DNA of 64,000 bases, from contig CAADRB010000002.1 in the NCBI GenBank assembly GCA_900708905.1, positions 6,278,269 to 6,342,268 of the forward strand, given 5' to 3'. This DNA is from Hymenolepis diminuta (taxonomy: Eukaryota > Platyhelminthes > Cestoda > Cyclophyllidea > Hymenolepididae). Made by a program: the position numbers and the translations under genes. The notes beneath the pieces are model-generated. The model did no database searches, had not been told where the DNA came from, and saw only the letters and a program-made list of their open reading frames with translations. Positions 1-14,514 of this stretch are shown here, in pieces. Numbering within the stretch: the first letter of the stretch is position 1; every line of letters begins with the position of its first letter.

Positions 1-3000
1 AGCTTTTGGTAATTTTAAAGGCATGTATTATTATTTGTATATTGCTGGTTTATTTTTTTATATCATTGTGGGTATAAAACGCAGACATACCAAACTTGCC
101 TAATCTTGCTAATCCTTTATGAAGTAAAATTCTGTTACTGTCTATTTAAATTACATAAAGGAGAACGATTTTAAAAAGCAAAAGATTTTATCCGTTCTGT
201 CAAGGTAAAAGCATAATTATGTAAAATCATTGTGTTAATTTTATATTTATGTTCACTTTTCACTTTTATCGAAACATTGACTAACCCTTAAAGTGTTTAT
301 GCGAAATAATTTTAATTACGCTATACTGCACATTGTTCGAGTTGAACTGTAATAAGTTTTCGTCATAACAACAAGGACTTGTGTTTTTCCATCTCCTTTG
401 GATTGGGATATGGACTTGGAGATCGTAAAGCATTCTAAATGCCACAGTTTCAGGTAATAATTTCTACGTTTTGAATGCACATATAAATCTGCCTTTTCCA
501 CTTTAATAGTAAATTCTGTATTAAATTGGTAAATAAATAAATATGGAAGAGCACCGTCAAGACCCATCAAAGAATGCCCTAGCTAATCTAAGGACCTCCG
601 TCTGAATAATCAAATATGATGAGGGCGTGACAATGCAGATGGTGTCAACTTTTACCACCAATCCGATTAAGGTCTTCTAGTAAATGTACACGCTGATTCA
701 TATCTCTACTGTAACCGTCATTGGTTTGTGAAAGAACAAAGAAGCGAAATCGGCAAATTACGTAACCGTATCTCATTTCGCTTGTTCCTCACAATCCGGA
801 TTATCCCCACTCAATACCGAAGCTTCCTCCACTCCCTTCTCATTCATTTACAATTTTTCATTGCACATTTGTCCAACCCAACTCCTGGTCTTCGCACTTT
901 AGTCTCTTTTACCCTGTTAGCCTTATGAAGGTCATAAATTTTATGAGGGGATTTCAAACCTTATTTGTTGGGGCTCCTAAAAATAGCTTCACTGACGGGA
1001 TCAGTGCCATTTTATTGCCGAGTATGCCTTCTCCTGCCCAAAACCCGTTACTTTAGTATCTCCGCAGTGGTTGCTCCCAGTATCACAAACTACTCATGAT
1101 GATATATCCCCATTCCACAATTTTACATTTAACATCATTCTCTGCAAATGAGGAGGGAAGTGGTTAGATTTCTCATCTCTGGTCACCTACTTTATCAAGC
1201 ATTCACTCTTGTCTACCTTCACATAACCTCAAGTCTAAACAGGTCGTTATAATCACGGGGGTCACATTTTTGTGGTCATAAATGAAGTAGGAGCATATCA
1301 ACGTCTCGCAATAATAAACTGAGAAGAAGTGGGCCTTCCGTTTATTTCTATTTGATCAGCAGTCTTCGTTAGAGGCTTCAGCAGTGTTTAAGGATCTTTT
1401 AATTATTAGTTTCAAGTTGGAATAACTACCAATCCTTGATTCCTTAAAATGGGAGAAACATTGTTCATGAGCCCAGCACGCTAGAAATATTAGAGTGATT
1501 AATAATGCGACACTTTTCTCTCATAATCATCTATCATTTAAATATGTTTATGATCTACCTTTAAGATATCCTGTTCCATATGAATGACATAAAATGATCC
1601 TGTCATAATCTGTTGAGCGCTTGCCACTAGACACAATAAAGTTTAAAAATAAATCAGTGAGGTTGGGAGCACGTACAAAGAAAGTTAGAGATCCGAAAAT
1701 ACTACGGTCAGTTAAATATACAAGTCAAACAGAGGAAAACGGAAAGGCTGATATTTCAAATAATTCTGAAGTAAACTTGGAGCTGGGACTGCGTATCAAT
1801 TTTATCATTTTTCTATCTTTGAGCTATTTATCGATTTTCCCACGTTATTTAGCGTCCGCATTTTCTTGCTTTACTACGGTACTATCAAGTTATTGGTTGC
1901 AAAACCACCATCTTCGATCTATTCTCTCCCGTCTCTATCTTCTTCCCATTTCATTGTAAAGGTGTTTGCAAAGCTGTGCAAGGAAATATCTTAATTAGTT
2001 TTCTCCGTCCTGCATCTCCTAAACTAGAACTTCTCTCCAAATATTTTTACACTCTTTCAACTTTTTAAATGACAGGAATGTGAATTAGTAGAAAGTTGGG
2101 ATAAAAAACAGTAAATAAATGAAAAATAGTGGCTTAATTATTGAATGATTGGCAACTGAAGTCCATAAAATGCAAACTAATAATTCTGGTAAAATTCAAG
2201 TGGACACTTGTCGTCCCATTCGGATATTTTTTTATTATTAATGGATATGGAGTGAGTGATTGAGCTAAATTTCAAGAAATGTCTAATCTAAATTCGAATA
2301 TTAATTGTGGATTTTATTGAAAGAATGAAGATTATTGTAATAAGCGCAACACAATTGGACACATTCGTGTAAGCATTCGTTCAGATTTTGGTCAAAACGA
2401 CCGAGTAATAGCTTTGTTTTGACTAGCTTTCTTGGCAAATGCAAAATAAACTGGAACGTTGGACAATATCCCACAAAAATTATTTTCTCAGTCTCCTCAG
2501 AATCTGCGACGGCTTTAAAGAATTCAAACGCCTGGTAAAGAGGATCAGATTTAGAGTGAGAATCTTATTGCATTAAGATATAATAACGAATACGAAAAAT
2601 CGATGGGAAATGAAGAAATCGGCATTTCCTTTCTTTGAAATTTGAGCATGATGCTGTGATGCAGTGGGAAAATAAAGTTAGTGTTGGATAAAAATGAATA
2701 ATTTTTATCTTAGATAAATCAAATTATCAAGTTATTGTTAATTATTTCATACAATTTGCATATTTGTTAAAATATAGTGAATTACAGGCTCGTTACCTTG
2801 CACAAATTTGAGTAAAGTCTACCTTTAAGGCGTTTACGTGTTTTTATTGAGTTCTGGGATTTGTGGCTATTTTGGAGGCTGATTTGGTTGTAATAGTTAA
2901 TCATTATAGATTAGCATTACTAACAGAAGCGAACATTGCGGCAAATACAGAATTCAAAAAAAGAAACCAAACAAGTTGTTTATTTCTATGATAAAAATGA

Positions 3001-6000
3001 ACTGTTAGGATATTGAGCAAAAATCTTTGTTGTCAATCAGTCAGCAGCGTTAACATTTGAAAACATTATTAACCAAAAATTTAATATCGCTTAATCACAT
3101 TTAGAACCTTTCTTTCTGAATTTGTTTTAAAGAGACATCAAAATCGTACTTTATGAAAAACAATTTCTAGTATCTACTTTACTATTTTTCTTAATTCTGG
3201 GATCCTGTAAGAATAGTAGAGATAAATTAAACAAATAAATTTTAATGAATTTCTAATATTCTTATCAATATTGTTTTTTTATATACTTATGTATAACATT
3301 ATACATTTAATTTTTAATTACCTTTCAAATTTGCTCAAACAAATAATTCAAATTTATCCTCAGATAATCTTGACACCGATTGGAATTTATTTATAAGAGT
3401 CTAAGTGATTCTGCGCTTACGTAAATTAACTTAAGTACTTACTTTAATCTGATTAGTCATGCAGAATGCACTCTCGATTGACAATTTATGCTTTCAATTG
3501 CAATGAATTTTAACTTTCCTTTAGGAAAAACGAGTGTGGTAGCCCAATCCGTGGAAAATGTGATTAAAGAATCAGTTGTGATTAGATGGAATGTAGAACT
3601 GAAAAATGCAAAACACAATCCATTTTGCAAAAATATCTTGACGGTGTTTGTGTGTACTTCAGACAAATAATATATAAATTTAAATTTTGGGAACAAGCCT
3701 GGAAAAAATAATGAAACTCTTTTCAATAGGTCACATCTTAGTATATTACGAAGTTGCAACGTTACCGATGGAAATCTAGAAGTTAATAATATCCGTTTTG
3801 TGGTGTCTGAAAGAGGGTTCACCATATTTTCAAACTCTAGGAGCCTGGATACCACTATTTAATCATAGAGAACAATTTTTCAGTCAAATCAGCAGACCCG
3901 CAACGTGACTGGTTCTGAAAGAAGAAATTTCAAACTATGCGTGCTAGCACCTCTATCTCTCACCTATATTCGAGATGATTTGTGTTACTTTAAGTTGCTG
4001 AAGCTGAAGTAGTACTAACAATGAACGATATCATACTTAAAACTTCAACAAAGAGTTATAAATGAAGGGAAAAAGTGATTAGATCTGCAATCTCCATATG
4101 CAGTCCTAACAGAAATATATAATTTTCGTCCGTTTAGACAAATGGTTAATCCTCTTCTTTTCATTTTTTCGGATCTCCTCACATAGTGCTGACAATGAAA
4201 TTTAAGAACAAGCCTGAAGCTATTAATATTTTATATAGATATATTAGAATTATTCCTTATTACCATAAGAAAGAGTGACAGATTGAATTATTACAGATAG
4301 TTTTCAGTTTGTAGCACTAGAAAATTAATGTTTCACTTAATTAAACCTCATTTAATTACTTAAATCTAACGAGAAAATGTCGTGATTTGAGTTTATAGAT
4401 TTTCTGACCAGTAAAGTTAGATGGAATATCGGAGAGTGGAGGATGGCATTAGTGGATAATTGCGGTCTTTTAAATGTTTCATGAACACCCCTTCCGTTCT
4501 GGAACCGATTAGAGGATGTAATCGGCTGAGCTTGAAATGTCAGTAATTTTTTACTAAAAAAGACTAAATTCGTCAAGGTGATAATTCTTCTCAAGTTCGT
4601 TTTAAAACCAGCTTATCCCTGATCTTATATGGAATTAATTTTATGATTTGTATTTTTCTTTGAGTTGTGAATTGCTATAAGCTGTTCTCTTTTTTTCAAA
4701 ATTGCATATGCCTGGCATTTTTAATGAAAGCGAATGCATGACTTACTTAGTTTTAAAAGAACCATCTAGACATATAAAAGAGTAAGAGTCTTTAAACCCC
4801 AAAGTTTTATGCAAGATTTTCATATTTAAAAAGTAAGTAACGAATGCATCATAAGGTATCGTTTTAGTACCTACGAACACAGATCCGGAACAATGATAAG
4901 AGAGACGGATTTGGTGTCCTATGACGGAAATAAGTAAGGATGAAATCTTTAATAGTTATCATGAGAAAATGTTATGTTTATAGTTCTAAGCACAGAATCA
5001 CCAGCATTGTAGAGTAGAATAATGAGACCGACTCTTCACATCAGAACCAGATTATTGACGTTTAGTCGATTTAATTCAGCCACTTCTACCTTTCAAAATT
5101 TTACGAGGGTTAAGTTTTTGTTACTTTATAGATATTAGATTTTTGGAAGAACTAGATGTTTAGCTGGAGAATTATGTATGTATTACGTTTATTAGAAAGG
5201 CAAGTGTTATGAGGAAACCAACGCATCTACCCATTTTAGGACAAAGCAAGGTAGCTTATTAATGTATTTTGTGCTATAAGCCGTGATGACCTCTGTTTCA
5301 CCTGTCATAGTTAAATTTAACAAAGGAGACTCATTCCAACCCAATACCGATGACTATATTTAGAGATATCCGCGCCTGTCACTAAAATTTTATTTTCCAT
5401 TATTTTCTGTAAAAATACCGTTTTTTGCCTCATTTAAAAAATTTTTTGAATCTTTTTTATAACCGACGTATAATAAATCGTATGATAAATGACTAGGCAG
5501 CGAGAAATATAAGCTATTTATTCTGGTAGGATAAATTAAGTTGAAATTCACCAGACTATCTAAAATCACCGTATCTTGGTCTTAGAAAAAGCTTTGTTTA
5601 ATTTACCTCGACCGATTATCGACCGCCTTTGAAAAGTCCAAGATGCTAGCAAGGCTCATTTCGCCATGCACTTGTCGTCTCGTTTATCAAAATACTTATG
5701 GGAATTTTAAGGCACACTTCGGTAATTAACTCCGTTTTCACTTCTTAATCACCAGATTCTCATGAGGATTTCCATATATTTCCCAAAGTTATTCTGTCTT
5801 TGCTAACTCTATGCCTATAAATATTCAGCGGTAAATTTGATCCGTGCTCGGCTTCCGCCACTATCCGCACTTGTTACCTCTCCGTCAACTGACCACTGAC
5901 CAATGCGCTCTCGACTCCCATTTCCAATAATCTAATAATAAAGCTTGTTCTAGTATAATGAATAATCAAGAACGTTTCCAAGTACTATCATTAGTCTATT

Positions 6001-7363
6001 CTGTTCGTCTTTTCTTTTGGGGCTATCTCCTTTAACATGCGATTCTGGTAGATATGCGCTCCGATTGTGAGCATGTTAATGCATGCTCATAAGTCCAAAT
6101 GATTATTGTGATGCTATGGGCTGGTTCACTATGACCACTTGTACATAGCGATCTTATATTTCAATCTCAGAGGTATTAAAAATATAACAAGTTAAATATT
6201 TAGAAATCTTGCACACGCTTTTAGAAAAAGTTTTTGGTTTAATCACATGTCATAAACTCATTAAATATTGTAAGAAAACAAAATGTCCCTTTTAGTAATT
6301 ACGTTTTTTCCGAATAAAAACTAGTATCTTGGAATTTTTTGCTATTAATCTCACCTTTCTGAAGAGCTTCAGTCTGGTTAGAATATTTTCCAAGTGATTT
6401 TCTCAGGTGCTTAACACCCGGTCACTGATAATATTTAAACTAAAAAATGCCTAGTTAAAAATCTAACAAAATTAATTTATTTCCTTTCACTTTGGGTGCA
6501 TAACTTAGGAGAAAATAAAATTTTTAGCACAATATTAGCTGCGAAAACCTTCCGTTGAATACTTCCAAAAAGAATGGTCGATTTCTTGGCGAGGTTTTGG
6601 ATTGGTCACGAAAATGTCCCATTTTAAGCCCTAATGAAAAGTCCTCATTCCATTTAATGGCAGAAGCTGGAAAGGACATGCTTTCGATGATGCTGGATAA
6701 TTACTTAAAAATTTTTTTAACGTAACCAACTGGAAGTCTTGGTAGTAATCTCACAGAGCCAACAATCTAGAAAACTCAGTAATATGGCAACTTAACAGAG
6801 AAGCTAATAGCCCACGGCAGATCGCAAGACACCTTATAGTCAACACGCGTGTATTAACGAAACTCGCTCTCAATCGGTATCGGTTTAAACAAATAAGTAA
6901 AATTATTAAGTGTCTTTTATCGGTGGAGAAATAAAGAAAGAAATTACATTTTTATTCATAGAAGAAATATTGAGAGCGGGGGAAAATATTTGTTATTTCT
7001 TCTAACAAAGTGTTTATGCTCTTTAAATCCTATGAAAAATTAGGATGGTTTTGGCAGAATGTCGTTTTAGAAACTTTTGCAGAAAAGCACAGTTAATTTC
7101 GAAGGAAGCCAATAGCCGATAAAAATTTTGGCATATGTTCTTCAGTCTGAGTTGAGTAATAAAACAAAGAAATTCCAAATTCTGCCGACGAAATTCCTTT
7201 CTTCTCACCCCTTTGCAAGCCACCGAGCACGCTGCTACCGAGGAAGTGGGAGAAAGCCAATCTACTAACCTCAATAGCCAGCGCACAGGCCAGTATGGGC
7301 GACCAGTAGACCAATGTGGAGCTATGAGCTAAAACATACTCAACCATGATCCCATGTTGATTG

Positions 7364-7423
7364 AGATGGACGTAAAAGGTTTTGGTCTATCTTTCTTACT
7401 CTCATAGTCCTTTACGTCCATCT
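7364..7423. repeat. Inverted repeat / hairpin, 15-bp stem
   Basis: The left arm (7364-7379) and right arm (7409-7423) are reverse complements over 15 pairs with one bulged A, separated by a 29-nt spacer. The arm core is GATGGACGTAAA. It lies in intergenic DNA with no neighbouring gene within 7 kb. It could be a non-autonomous element remnant or a transcribed hairpin; the sequence does not decide. Confidence 0.6.
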
Positions 7424-8243
7424 ATTCTGTCTTATCTTGCTTAGTGGGAGTTCTCTAATAAATCTTTTTAGACCACACTTCCCAGACCCTAAAGCTATAT
7501 TATTTATTTATAATAAACAATGAGTGCTGCCCTTTTAGAGAAGAAATAAATATGCTATCTTTTATAAGCAGTGGAACCCAGCTAGTGAAACAGTTAAAAA
7601 CTTACTTGTCTACGAAAATACTAACGCTGTTGAATCCTAGATAATAGATTTACGAACATAAATCAAGTGCTATAATGAGTAAATATCCTTTAATTGTTCT
7701 CTTTGATAATTTAACTTCGAATCAATTTTTTGCTTTGCTGTTGGGTAGCTATTGAAGATTTTGAATATTCGCGCTGCAAGGCATCTTCATTTCCGACTTC
7801 TAAAAATCGTTATATAGAATGATACATATTTATGAGTTTCTGTAAGACAAAGTAATAAGAAGTTATAGGGTTGTTTTTATTGAATTAAAAAGATATTTGA
7901 CCTTAAATGAAAGGTTAAAGAAAGTTCGAAGCTGTCTGTTTTTGTAAATTTTAATAGATATTTCCTTTACCATGCTTCTTCTTATATCACCTTTACTCCT
8001 CTAAATTAATTAAAACGTTAATTTTGAATGAACGCTCTTTATACTATCTCCACTGCGCTAGGACATCGACTAAAGATTAAAGTTAGCAAATAAATCGTCA
8101 TGTAAATTGGAGATTCAATTTAACTCTAAATGCACAAATAAAAACCATGAGTTTCAACGGAGAAATGAATAAAAAACACATAATTAGCTTTTTTACTACT
8201 CATATAGCTTTCCTCCATGAATAATTCGTATTAGAGATGGTCA

Positions 8244-8251
8244 TGACGTCA
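8244..8251. promoter_or_regulatory. Consensus CRE palindrome TGACGTCA
   Basis: A perfect eight-base CREB/ATF consensus site. It is not near any gene start I can identify, so occupancy and target are unknown. A single 8-mer is expected by chance about once per window of this size. Confidence 0.2.
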
Positions 8252-11200
8252 GTTCCATATTCATGTATCGAACTTAAATATATTTTGCAATTAATTGAAC
8301 CCTTCGATCAATTTCATCAGTCCTCCATCTTTATTGGTTGGCCATACATTGATCTAATTGGTTGTCCCTACGTCATTTCAAGTCACTTCTACCTAATTGA
8401 TTTCCACCCTCATAGAATTCTACGATAGACTTTGTCTTTCTCTGCTTATGTACTTAAATAATGTTAATTTTCTTCTTGCTAGTATTTGTGAATTTACTGG
8501 GGGGAGTTCTGTAGTTCAAAGAACATTTGTTTTCCTATTGATGGATTAGTAATTATCCTTCTCCCGGTAGGAGTAATTATTAAGTAGAATTGAATAAATC
8601 TTCATGTTCAAATGTTCACTCTATTTCCTTTATCTCAATAAAGTATTATTATGTATTAATTAGCAGCAGGAATCAATAGCTTCTATGTTTTAAAGGAGAA
8701 GGAATTTCGCAAAATGCTGTACAACGGCCATTATTCCCTTCTAATCTGGATAGACATATAGCATTATTCTACAGACGCTAATGCCTTATTTCCTAAGGAA
8801 TTCTTTAATTAATGTCTGCAAAAAAATGGTTCCAGACATATCTAGAAGTAATAAAGGATAGCGATGGGAATACCCATGATGTCGCCGTGATCCAGGCATA
8901 AGTAAATAAAGCGTAATTATCATTGTCTAAAGTAAATCCAAAAATTTACAATTTGTTACCATGTTAAAGCATCTAAACACTGGAAGCAGTTTAACAATCC
9001 AATAAGGAACAGGGAAGAAAGGTGAGTAGAAGTAAAGAATAAAGTTAGGCCTTCAGGAGTCCTAATTCATTAGTATGAATTCTCTATTAAATGAATAGAC
9101 ATATTCCATTGTTCTGAATTTATATTTCAAAGTTGGATTCCCACATCTTGCGTGAATTCATATCCCCAATGTTCATGCTTACCTATGGCGTAAATCAAAA
9201 GAGTGTTTGGTCATAAAATGTTGATTCATTTGTCTTTTCTTGTAATACCAAACACTAAACATCTGATGCTAGATTTCCCTCTAATCATGCTGGACAAAAA
9301 TTGTAACATTAATGTTATCAAAACCAAGTCTTAACAAGGAAATTATATGTTTAAAATACCAATGTAAAAATATTTTTATTATTACAACCCTGCATTAATT
9401 AGTCAAATTCAAACGACTTCTTAATCAGTGTATTTGTAGTGTTTGACGCTAACATCAAACAAATATCGGTCAATAGAAAGTTCTTATTCAGATTCTAAGT
9501 AGTTTCTTGACTCTGGTCAATGTGTGTTGACCAACTACATCCCTCAACAAACATGGAGATTAAGCAAATCACTAGCTCCTAGGTAATGCATCTTCGTATT
9601 TCTATGGCAATTTTTAACAATGCTCCTTAGTCTAAAATCAGTCAATTTTAGTTATTATATATAAAGAACCAAATGTACTAACCAGTGAGAATGCTCTCAA
9701 GCAAACGAGGTCTTCTTCGTACATTCAGGTTCATCAGCAGTGGGTAACCTTAATAGGCACTGTCCCAAATCTTTAATCATGTGTCCTCAATCACAGATCC
9801 TCTCCCAGTTCAAAGGTCATTTACAATTTCATTTTTCCCATCTGGTGTCCCTTCTTGAAGTTGGCCAAGTCTTACTTCACTGATTGGCTGGCAGCTAATT
9901 GTAGTGATACAAATTTTTCATCGATTTTTTATATACATTAGGTCGTTATAGTTTATTCTTGCTTGCATCGATTTTCTATTACCAATTACAAGGGCGTCAA
10001 TACTCGCATTGATTTTCTGCCGGTAGATAAATTATCAATTTTCTCCCCTTTGTCATAAAATAATTGAAACTTTAGTGTAACACAATTCCCGTGTATTCTA
10101 TTCTGTTATTTTTCCGATTCGAAATATCAGATAACTGCACAACTTTTTCATTTCTTTTAAGGTCTTCACTAGTATCAACTAAATTGAAGAGGAATATAAA
10201 GATAGGAATAAGAGGCATGAAACAGGTTTTTTTCCGTTTATCTATTGTCTATTCCAACTCTTTTAACTCTGGTTTGCACCTTCTATTCCTTCTCAGTCAG
10301 CCACTACAGATCACCACAAAAGAATAACCTGAACTTGGTCATGAAAAATCCATAACTGGAAGAGTGCATATACTCTTGGCAAATTATCACCTTTAGAGGT
10401 TGTTAAACAGCCAAGGCCCAGAGTCTAATAAACAGCGCATCGCTGCCGTAAACAGGAATAAAACTAAATGCACAAAAAGTGCTTTTCAGATAATGGAAAG
10501 GTATGATAAGCATTTTTACAGAGCTCGGTGTGTAATATTTAAAATGGCAATTTTTACTGAAAAGTGGCTTCTTGTGTTTAGTTCATTAAGATCTGAGACT
10601 TCTTTACTGAAGCTGTAATATCCAACTTGCATTTCTTAAAGTTTAAACAAATGCACTTATGCAACTTAATTAAAGATACATTAAACGTTTAGGTTAAATT
10701 CCACGATGCAATTAGATTAATATAAAACAGAATTCAAGTTCCAATATAATAATGCCGTCTCCATTACCTTGTATTTTCTACAAGTTATTAATTGAAGAGT
10801 GGAGAATAACTTGTATAAATTCAAAATTTATTCACAAAAAAGGCTTTAAATTTCTCTTACTTTCCTCCAAGTCCCCTGCGGAATGAAATTTTTAAATATG
10901 TTGAATTTGTATAATAAATCATTTGAGTTTAAATTAAAAACCATGGTAATCCATCGTTTATACCTATTAGACATTCTGTAGAGGTTGGCGAGCATTTACA
11001 GGTTAATCTCACCGCCCAACATCTGTTAGACTCCCAAATGATTCTAAATGTCTCAGACGGGCAATTTCACTATAACTTGTGAATAAATATGTTTCATAAC
11101 AGTCAATTATTGCTATTTCATTTATAAACCAAGCTAGAATTTTTACATTCATTCATTCCCATTGCTTTTTAATACTTTTTGAGTCCATTCTTAAAAAGGT

Positions 11201-13884
11201 CAAGGTCCTTGAAAAAAAACTATTTTCCAAGAGAAAGAAGGCATTTGAAATTGCCAATCAAGAAGAAATGTAGACTTACCATGTTTTTGGGATGAATGTA
11301 GTCATTTGCCTAAATAGAACAGTACGAAGGTGGTTTAAAAAGCTGTTCGAATTTGCTGACTGCAGGTTTTGGAGTTATATGTAAATTATGTTGTCTAAGC
11401 GCCTTAGTAGTAAGTTCCAGAACTAATATAAGCAGAAATCAAGAAGTTAAAGAGAAGATGATTACACATTAACAAGCTAATTATAATGATAAAATGTCAG
11501 ATATAGTTACGATCCAGGCAAGTTTATTCGAAACGCCAAAAAGACTGTTGTAAATGAGGTTTAATAATCATGGATATTACATTTTAGTAGCCTTGAACTC
11601 AGAATACTTGTTATTAATGGCATCGTAGAATCTCTGAATCGAGAAACTCATACTTTGTAATTTTTCTATTAACCTCTCTTAGTTCGGCTGTTAGCTTCGA
11701 TCACTAATTGTGGATCGATGGATTCCTCTGCGTTCCTATCAGGCCTATCCTACTCTTCTCATCAATATAGCCTTTTGGGCCTCAATCGAACTTGTTCTGT
11801 GGTAAAAATCGTTTGAAGCTAGTAAGACAACAGGTAACAGAACAACTAAACTACATTGATAGTTATAAGATCAATCCCTCTTCAATTGAGCTCTGATTTG
11901 GCATATTTCTGAAGGTAATTTTATCGGTTTAATTAACTTTTTATATGAACATCTCATCAACTCTCTTCTCTTCAAGCTTCATTGTCACGGATCAAGTGTG
12001 TCCTTTCGTTCTTTAAGGCTGCTGAAATATCTTAAAAAGCTTAAATGCTTCAAAATAAAATTTGGACTTAAAGAATGTACATTATTTGTACTTCTATATC
12101 ATCTATACAACAGCCAGATATAAATGATGATTTACTAAATATTAAAAAATGATTCGATAAAGTAAATAGATTTTTGGCAAAACACAATTGTCTAAGATGA
12201 TGCCCATATGTAGTTTTTAAGCGAAAAAAGTCAGATTTCAGTTGAGATAAATTTGATCCTTGAAGGTACCAAACGAATTCTTCATTTTTTGAAGTTTGAT
12301 CAACTTGAAGTTAAATAATTGAGAACGTTCACGTCTGCCATGTTAGAGATCCCGTAACCGGAACTTAACGATGCTCATCCAGGGAGTTTAATAGTTAGTA
12401 CTGGACACCAAATGGATGGACTGATAAACCATTTCCTTAAGCGGGTTTTAAAATCACAATACTGCTGTTAACCAATTGCATTGATTTAACTTGCTACTTT
12501 AGGAATTTTCGCTTTGCGATTAATTACTTGCTTGATAAAAATGAAAAATCCCATTTCGTTTTGTGCTTAATAGATAAAATGTTATAATTAGTAACTATCA
12601 AAATTTCATAACTGAAAAACTAAGTGGTTTTATCTCGATTGCAATATTTATTATTATTTCTTTGCAACCTGCAGTCGGAGACCAAAAATACATCTAATGA
12701 GACTATATTTGACGGCTGAAAGTTACTAGCCGCTTCTATTTTAGTAGCCAGATTTTAGCGTCATGAATGAGTCATCCTCAAGTTTTATATTGCCAACTTC
12801 AAACCTCACTTTTACTTATGTCTATAGCATGTAGATTAACGCATTTGGATTTCAATCAAGTCAACCAAAAATTATTGATCCCGAATTCCTCCCCTAATTC
12901 AAATAAAAAATACATATTTATTAATCCAATATATTCTTGATAATTTCTTGCAGTTAGCATAATTAAACTTCAATCTTGAAGCTCTAACTGAGTGGTATGA
13001 GTTTAAAATCCGATGATATAAATTCCCATAACTCAACACAGAAAAGGATCCTTGAAAAGGTGATCAAAAGTCGAATAGACCATTTTCGGTACATGGTTCA
13101 CAGACTTCATCTTCACGCCCCGGTTTACCAATTATTGATTTTCCTCACTCGTGCCTGAGAATGTTATCTCCTCACGGCTACAATTATTGGCTGGCCAGGT
13201 AACCACATAACCGCGTACCCCGAACTTATTTCTTATTGGAAAGCCAATGTTCGAGTTACATTCCTTTTGCCTTCTTCCTACTGAATCTAACCAAATGTAG
13301 TTAGTAAATTATACCAGCGCCTACTAACTGCTATATTAATAGGATCTTCTCTCCACAGACTACAAGCACCGAAAAGTAACCTACTTCGAAAATATTATCG
13401 TTATTGACATAACTTGATAATCAAGGTGAGTCAGTGTGAATATTCAACCTCCTCATGCCTCAACCGTCACTCGGACTACAAAAATATATTCCCATAAATG
13501 GAAGAAGTCACAGTACCCCCCATCTCTTGTGTGACATTCCAGCATAAAATGCAACAATTTGATTGATAAATAAATAGTTTGGGGCATGATTTACAAGTGA
13601 ACTCTTTAATGGATGATATTAAATAAACTGTCCGACTACAAATTCTCATTGGTATATCCCTGCTGAAGTCGAAGACACGTAAACAAATTTAAATTAGAAT
13701 TTTTGAACAGCCATCTTTGACTAAAGAATAGCAGCATCCTGACACCTTTCTGATGGAAGATGCGCACTTTCCAACACTATAACAGCATTTACCGTCCAAT
13801 TCGCCGAATGTGGACCCGTGACCTAATAGCTTACAGAGGTACATGCGAAGGACGCAACAGCACACAATTCAAATTTCAACTTCA

Positions 13885-13890
13885 TTTATT
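13885..13890 (-). terminator. Possible poly(A) signal of the PP2A B subunit gene
   Basis: TTTATT on the + strand reads AATAAA on the coding (minus) strand, about 625 nt beyond the stop codon at 14515. The sequence between is purine-rich on + and so pyrimidine-rich in the mRNA. The true cleavage site cannot be fixed from sequence. Confidence 0.3.
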
Positions 13891-13939
13891 TTTCTTCGCA
13901 TATCAATAAGCCCGCTTGTATCAATAGGCTTTCTTGGTG

Positions 13940-14510
13940 AGCACAAAGAGAAAACAAGAAAGTCGAGAATCTCAATTTGCAGAGAGAAGGCAAAGGAGCA
14001 GGATTCGGTGCCTCTACATAGAGAGAAGCAAAGCTCGAAATAATCATCTGATCAGTAAAATAAATGTGCAAGGTGGACTCGGTAGAGAGATTTGAGAAAC
14101 TGAAGATTTATAGGAGGGACAGAAAGCGCAAATTGGAGAGAGCATAGGAAGTCATACTGGGGAGGGAGAGTCAGAGAGAGCCCACGAAAAGCCGGGAATT
14201 CACTCGTAAAAACATGACACAATACATTTGTGAGGATTGTGATTTCTTCAAGCAAATCACTTCTTCGTTTCATACAAAACAAAGCTTGTTTTTGTGATTT
14301 CTGGCACCGGTGGAAGGTGGAGAGAAAGAAAGAGAGCATGATAGAGAAACAAACGTGTACACAGACAGCATTAGTGGAATTTCATTGTTGGTATAAAAAA
14401 ATAGTCTCGAAGAAAGACGGGTGAGAGGGTTATAGAGAACAGGGAGAAGTGAGTAAGAAAAGGAGGTATAGAAAGAGAGGGAATGAGAGGGAGAGACAGA
14501 TTAGAGGTAC
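13940..14510 (-). other. Pyrimidine-rich putative 3' UTR
   Basis: The + strand is packed with GAGAGA, GGAGGGAGAG and GAAAGAAAGAGAG runs, so the transcript of the adjacent minus-strand PP2A B subunit gene would carry a long CU-rich 3' UTR. CU tracts of this kind bind polypyrimidine-tract proteins in other animals. Whether transcription really extends this far is not shown by sequence. Confidence 0.4.
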
Positions 14511-14514
14511 CGCA

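Larger units (their letters stand above)
1..14514. other. Gene-free AT-rich stretch
   Basis: No coding exon I can support on either strand. The longest open frames (about 112 codons at 1621-1959 + and 132 codons at 3457-3855 -) resemble no family I know and lack convincing splice context. They are compatible with chance in AT-rich DNA. The stretch holds a hairpin at 7364-7423, a full CRE-like palindrome at 8244-8251, a possible fragment of the tRNA-like repeat near 5840-5875, and a purine-rich + strand from about 13.9 kb that is probably the pyrimidine-rich 3' UTR of the PP2A B subunit gene. Small exons of an unrecognised gene could have been missed. Confidence 0.6.

Noticed and set aside
1621..1959. 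112-codon + strand frame opening with a non-ATG codon
   Set aside because: No ATG start, no family resemblance, no neighbouring exon that joins in phase.
3457..3855. 132-codon minus-strand open frame, the longest in the left region
   Set aside because: No recognisable similarity, no good splice context, overlaps another frame on the + strand; consistent with chance.
9919..10046. Degenerate CATCGATTTT-like repeats every 41-47 bp
   Set aside because: Only the 10-base motif recurs; the intervening sequence does not align, so a true tandem repeat is not supported.
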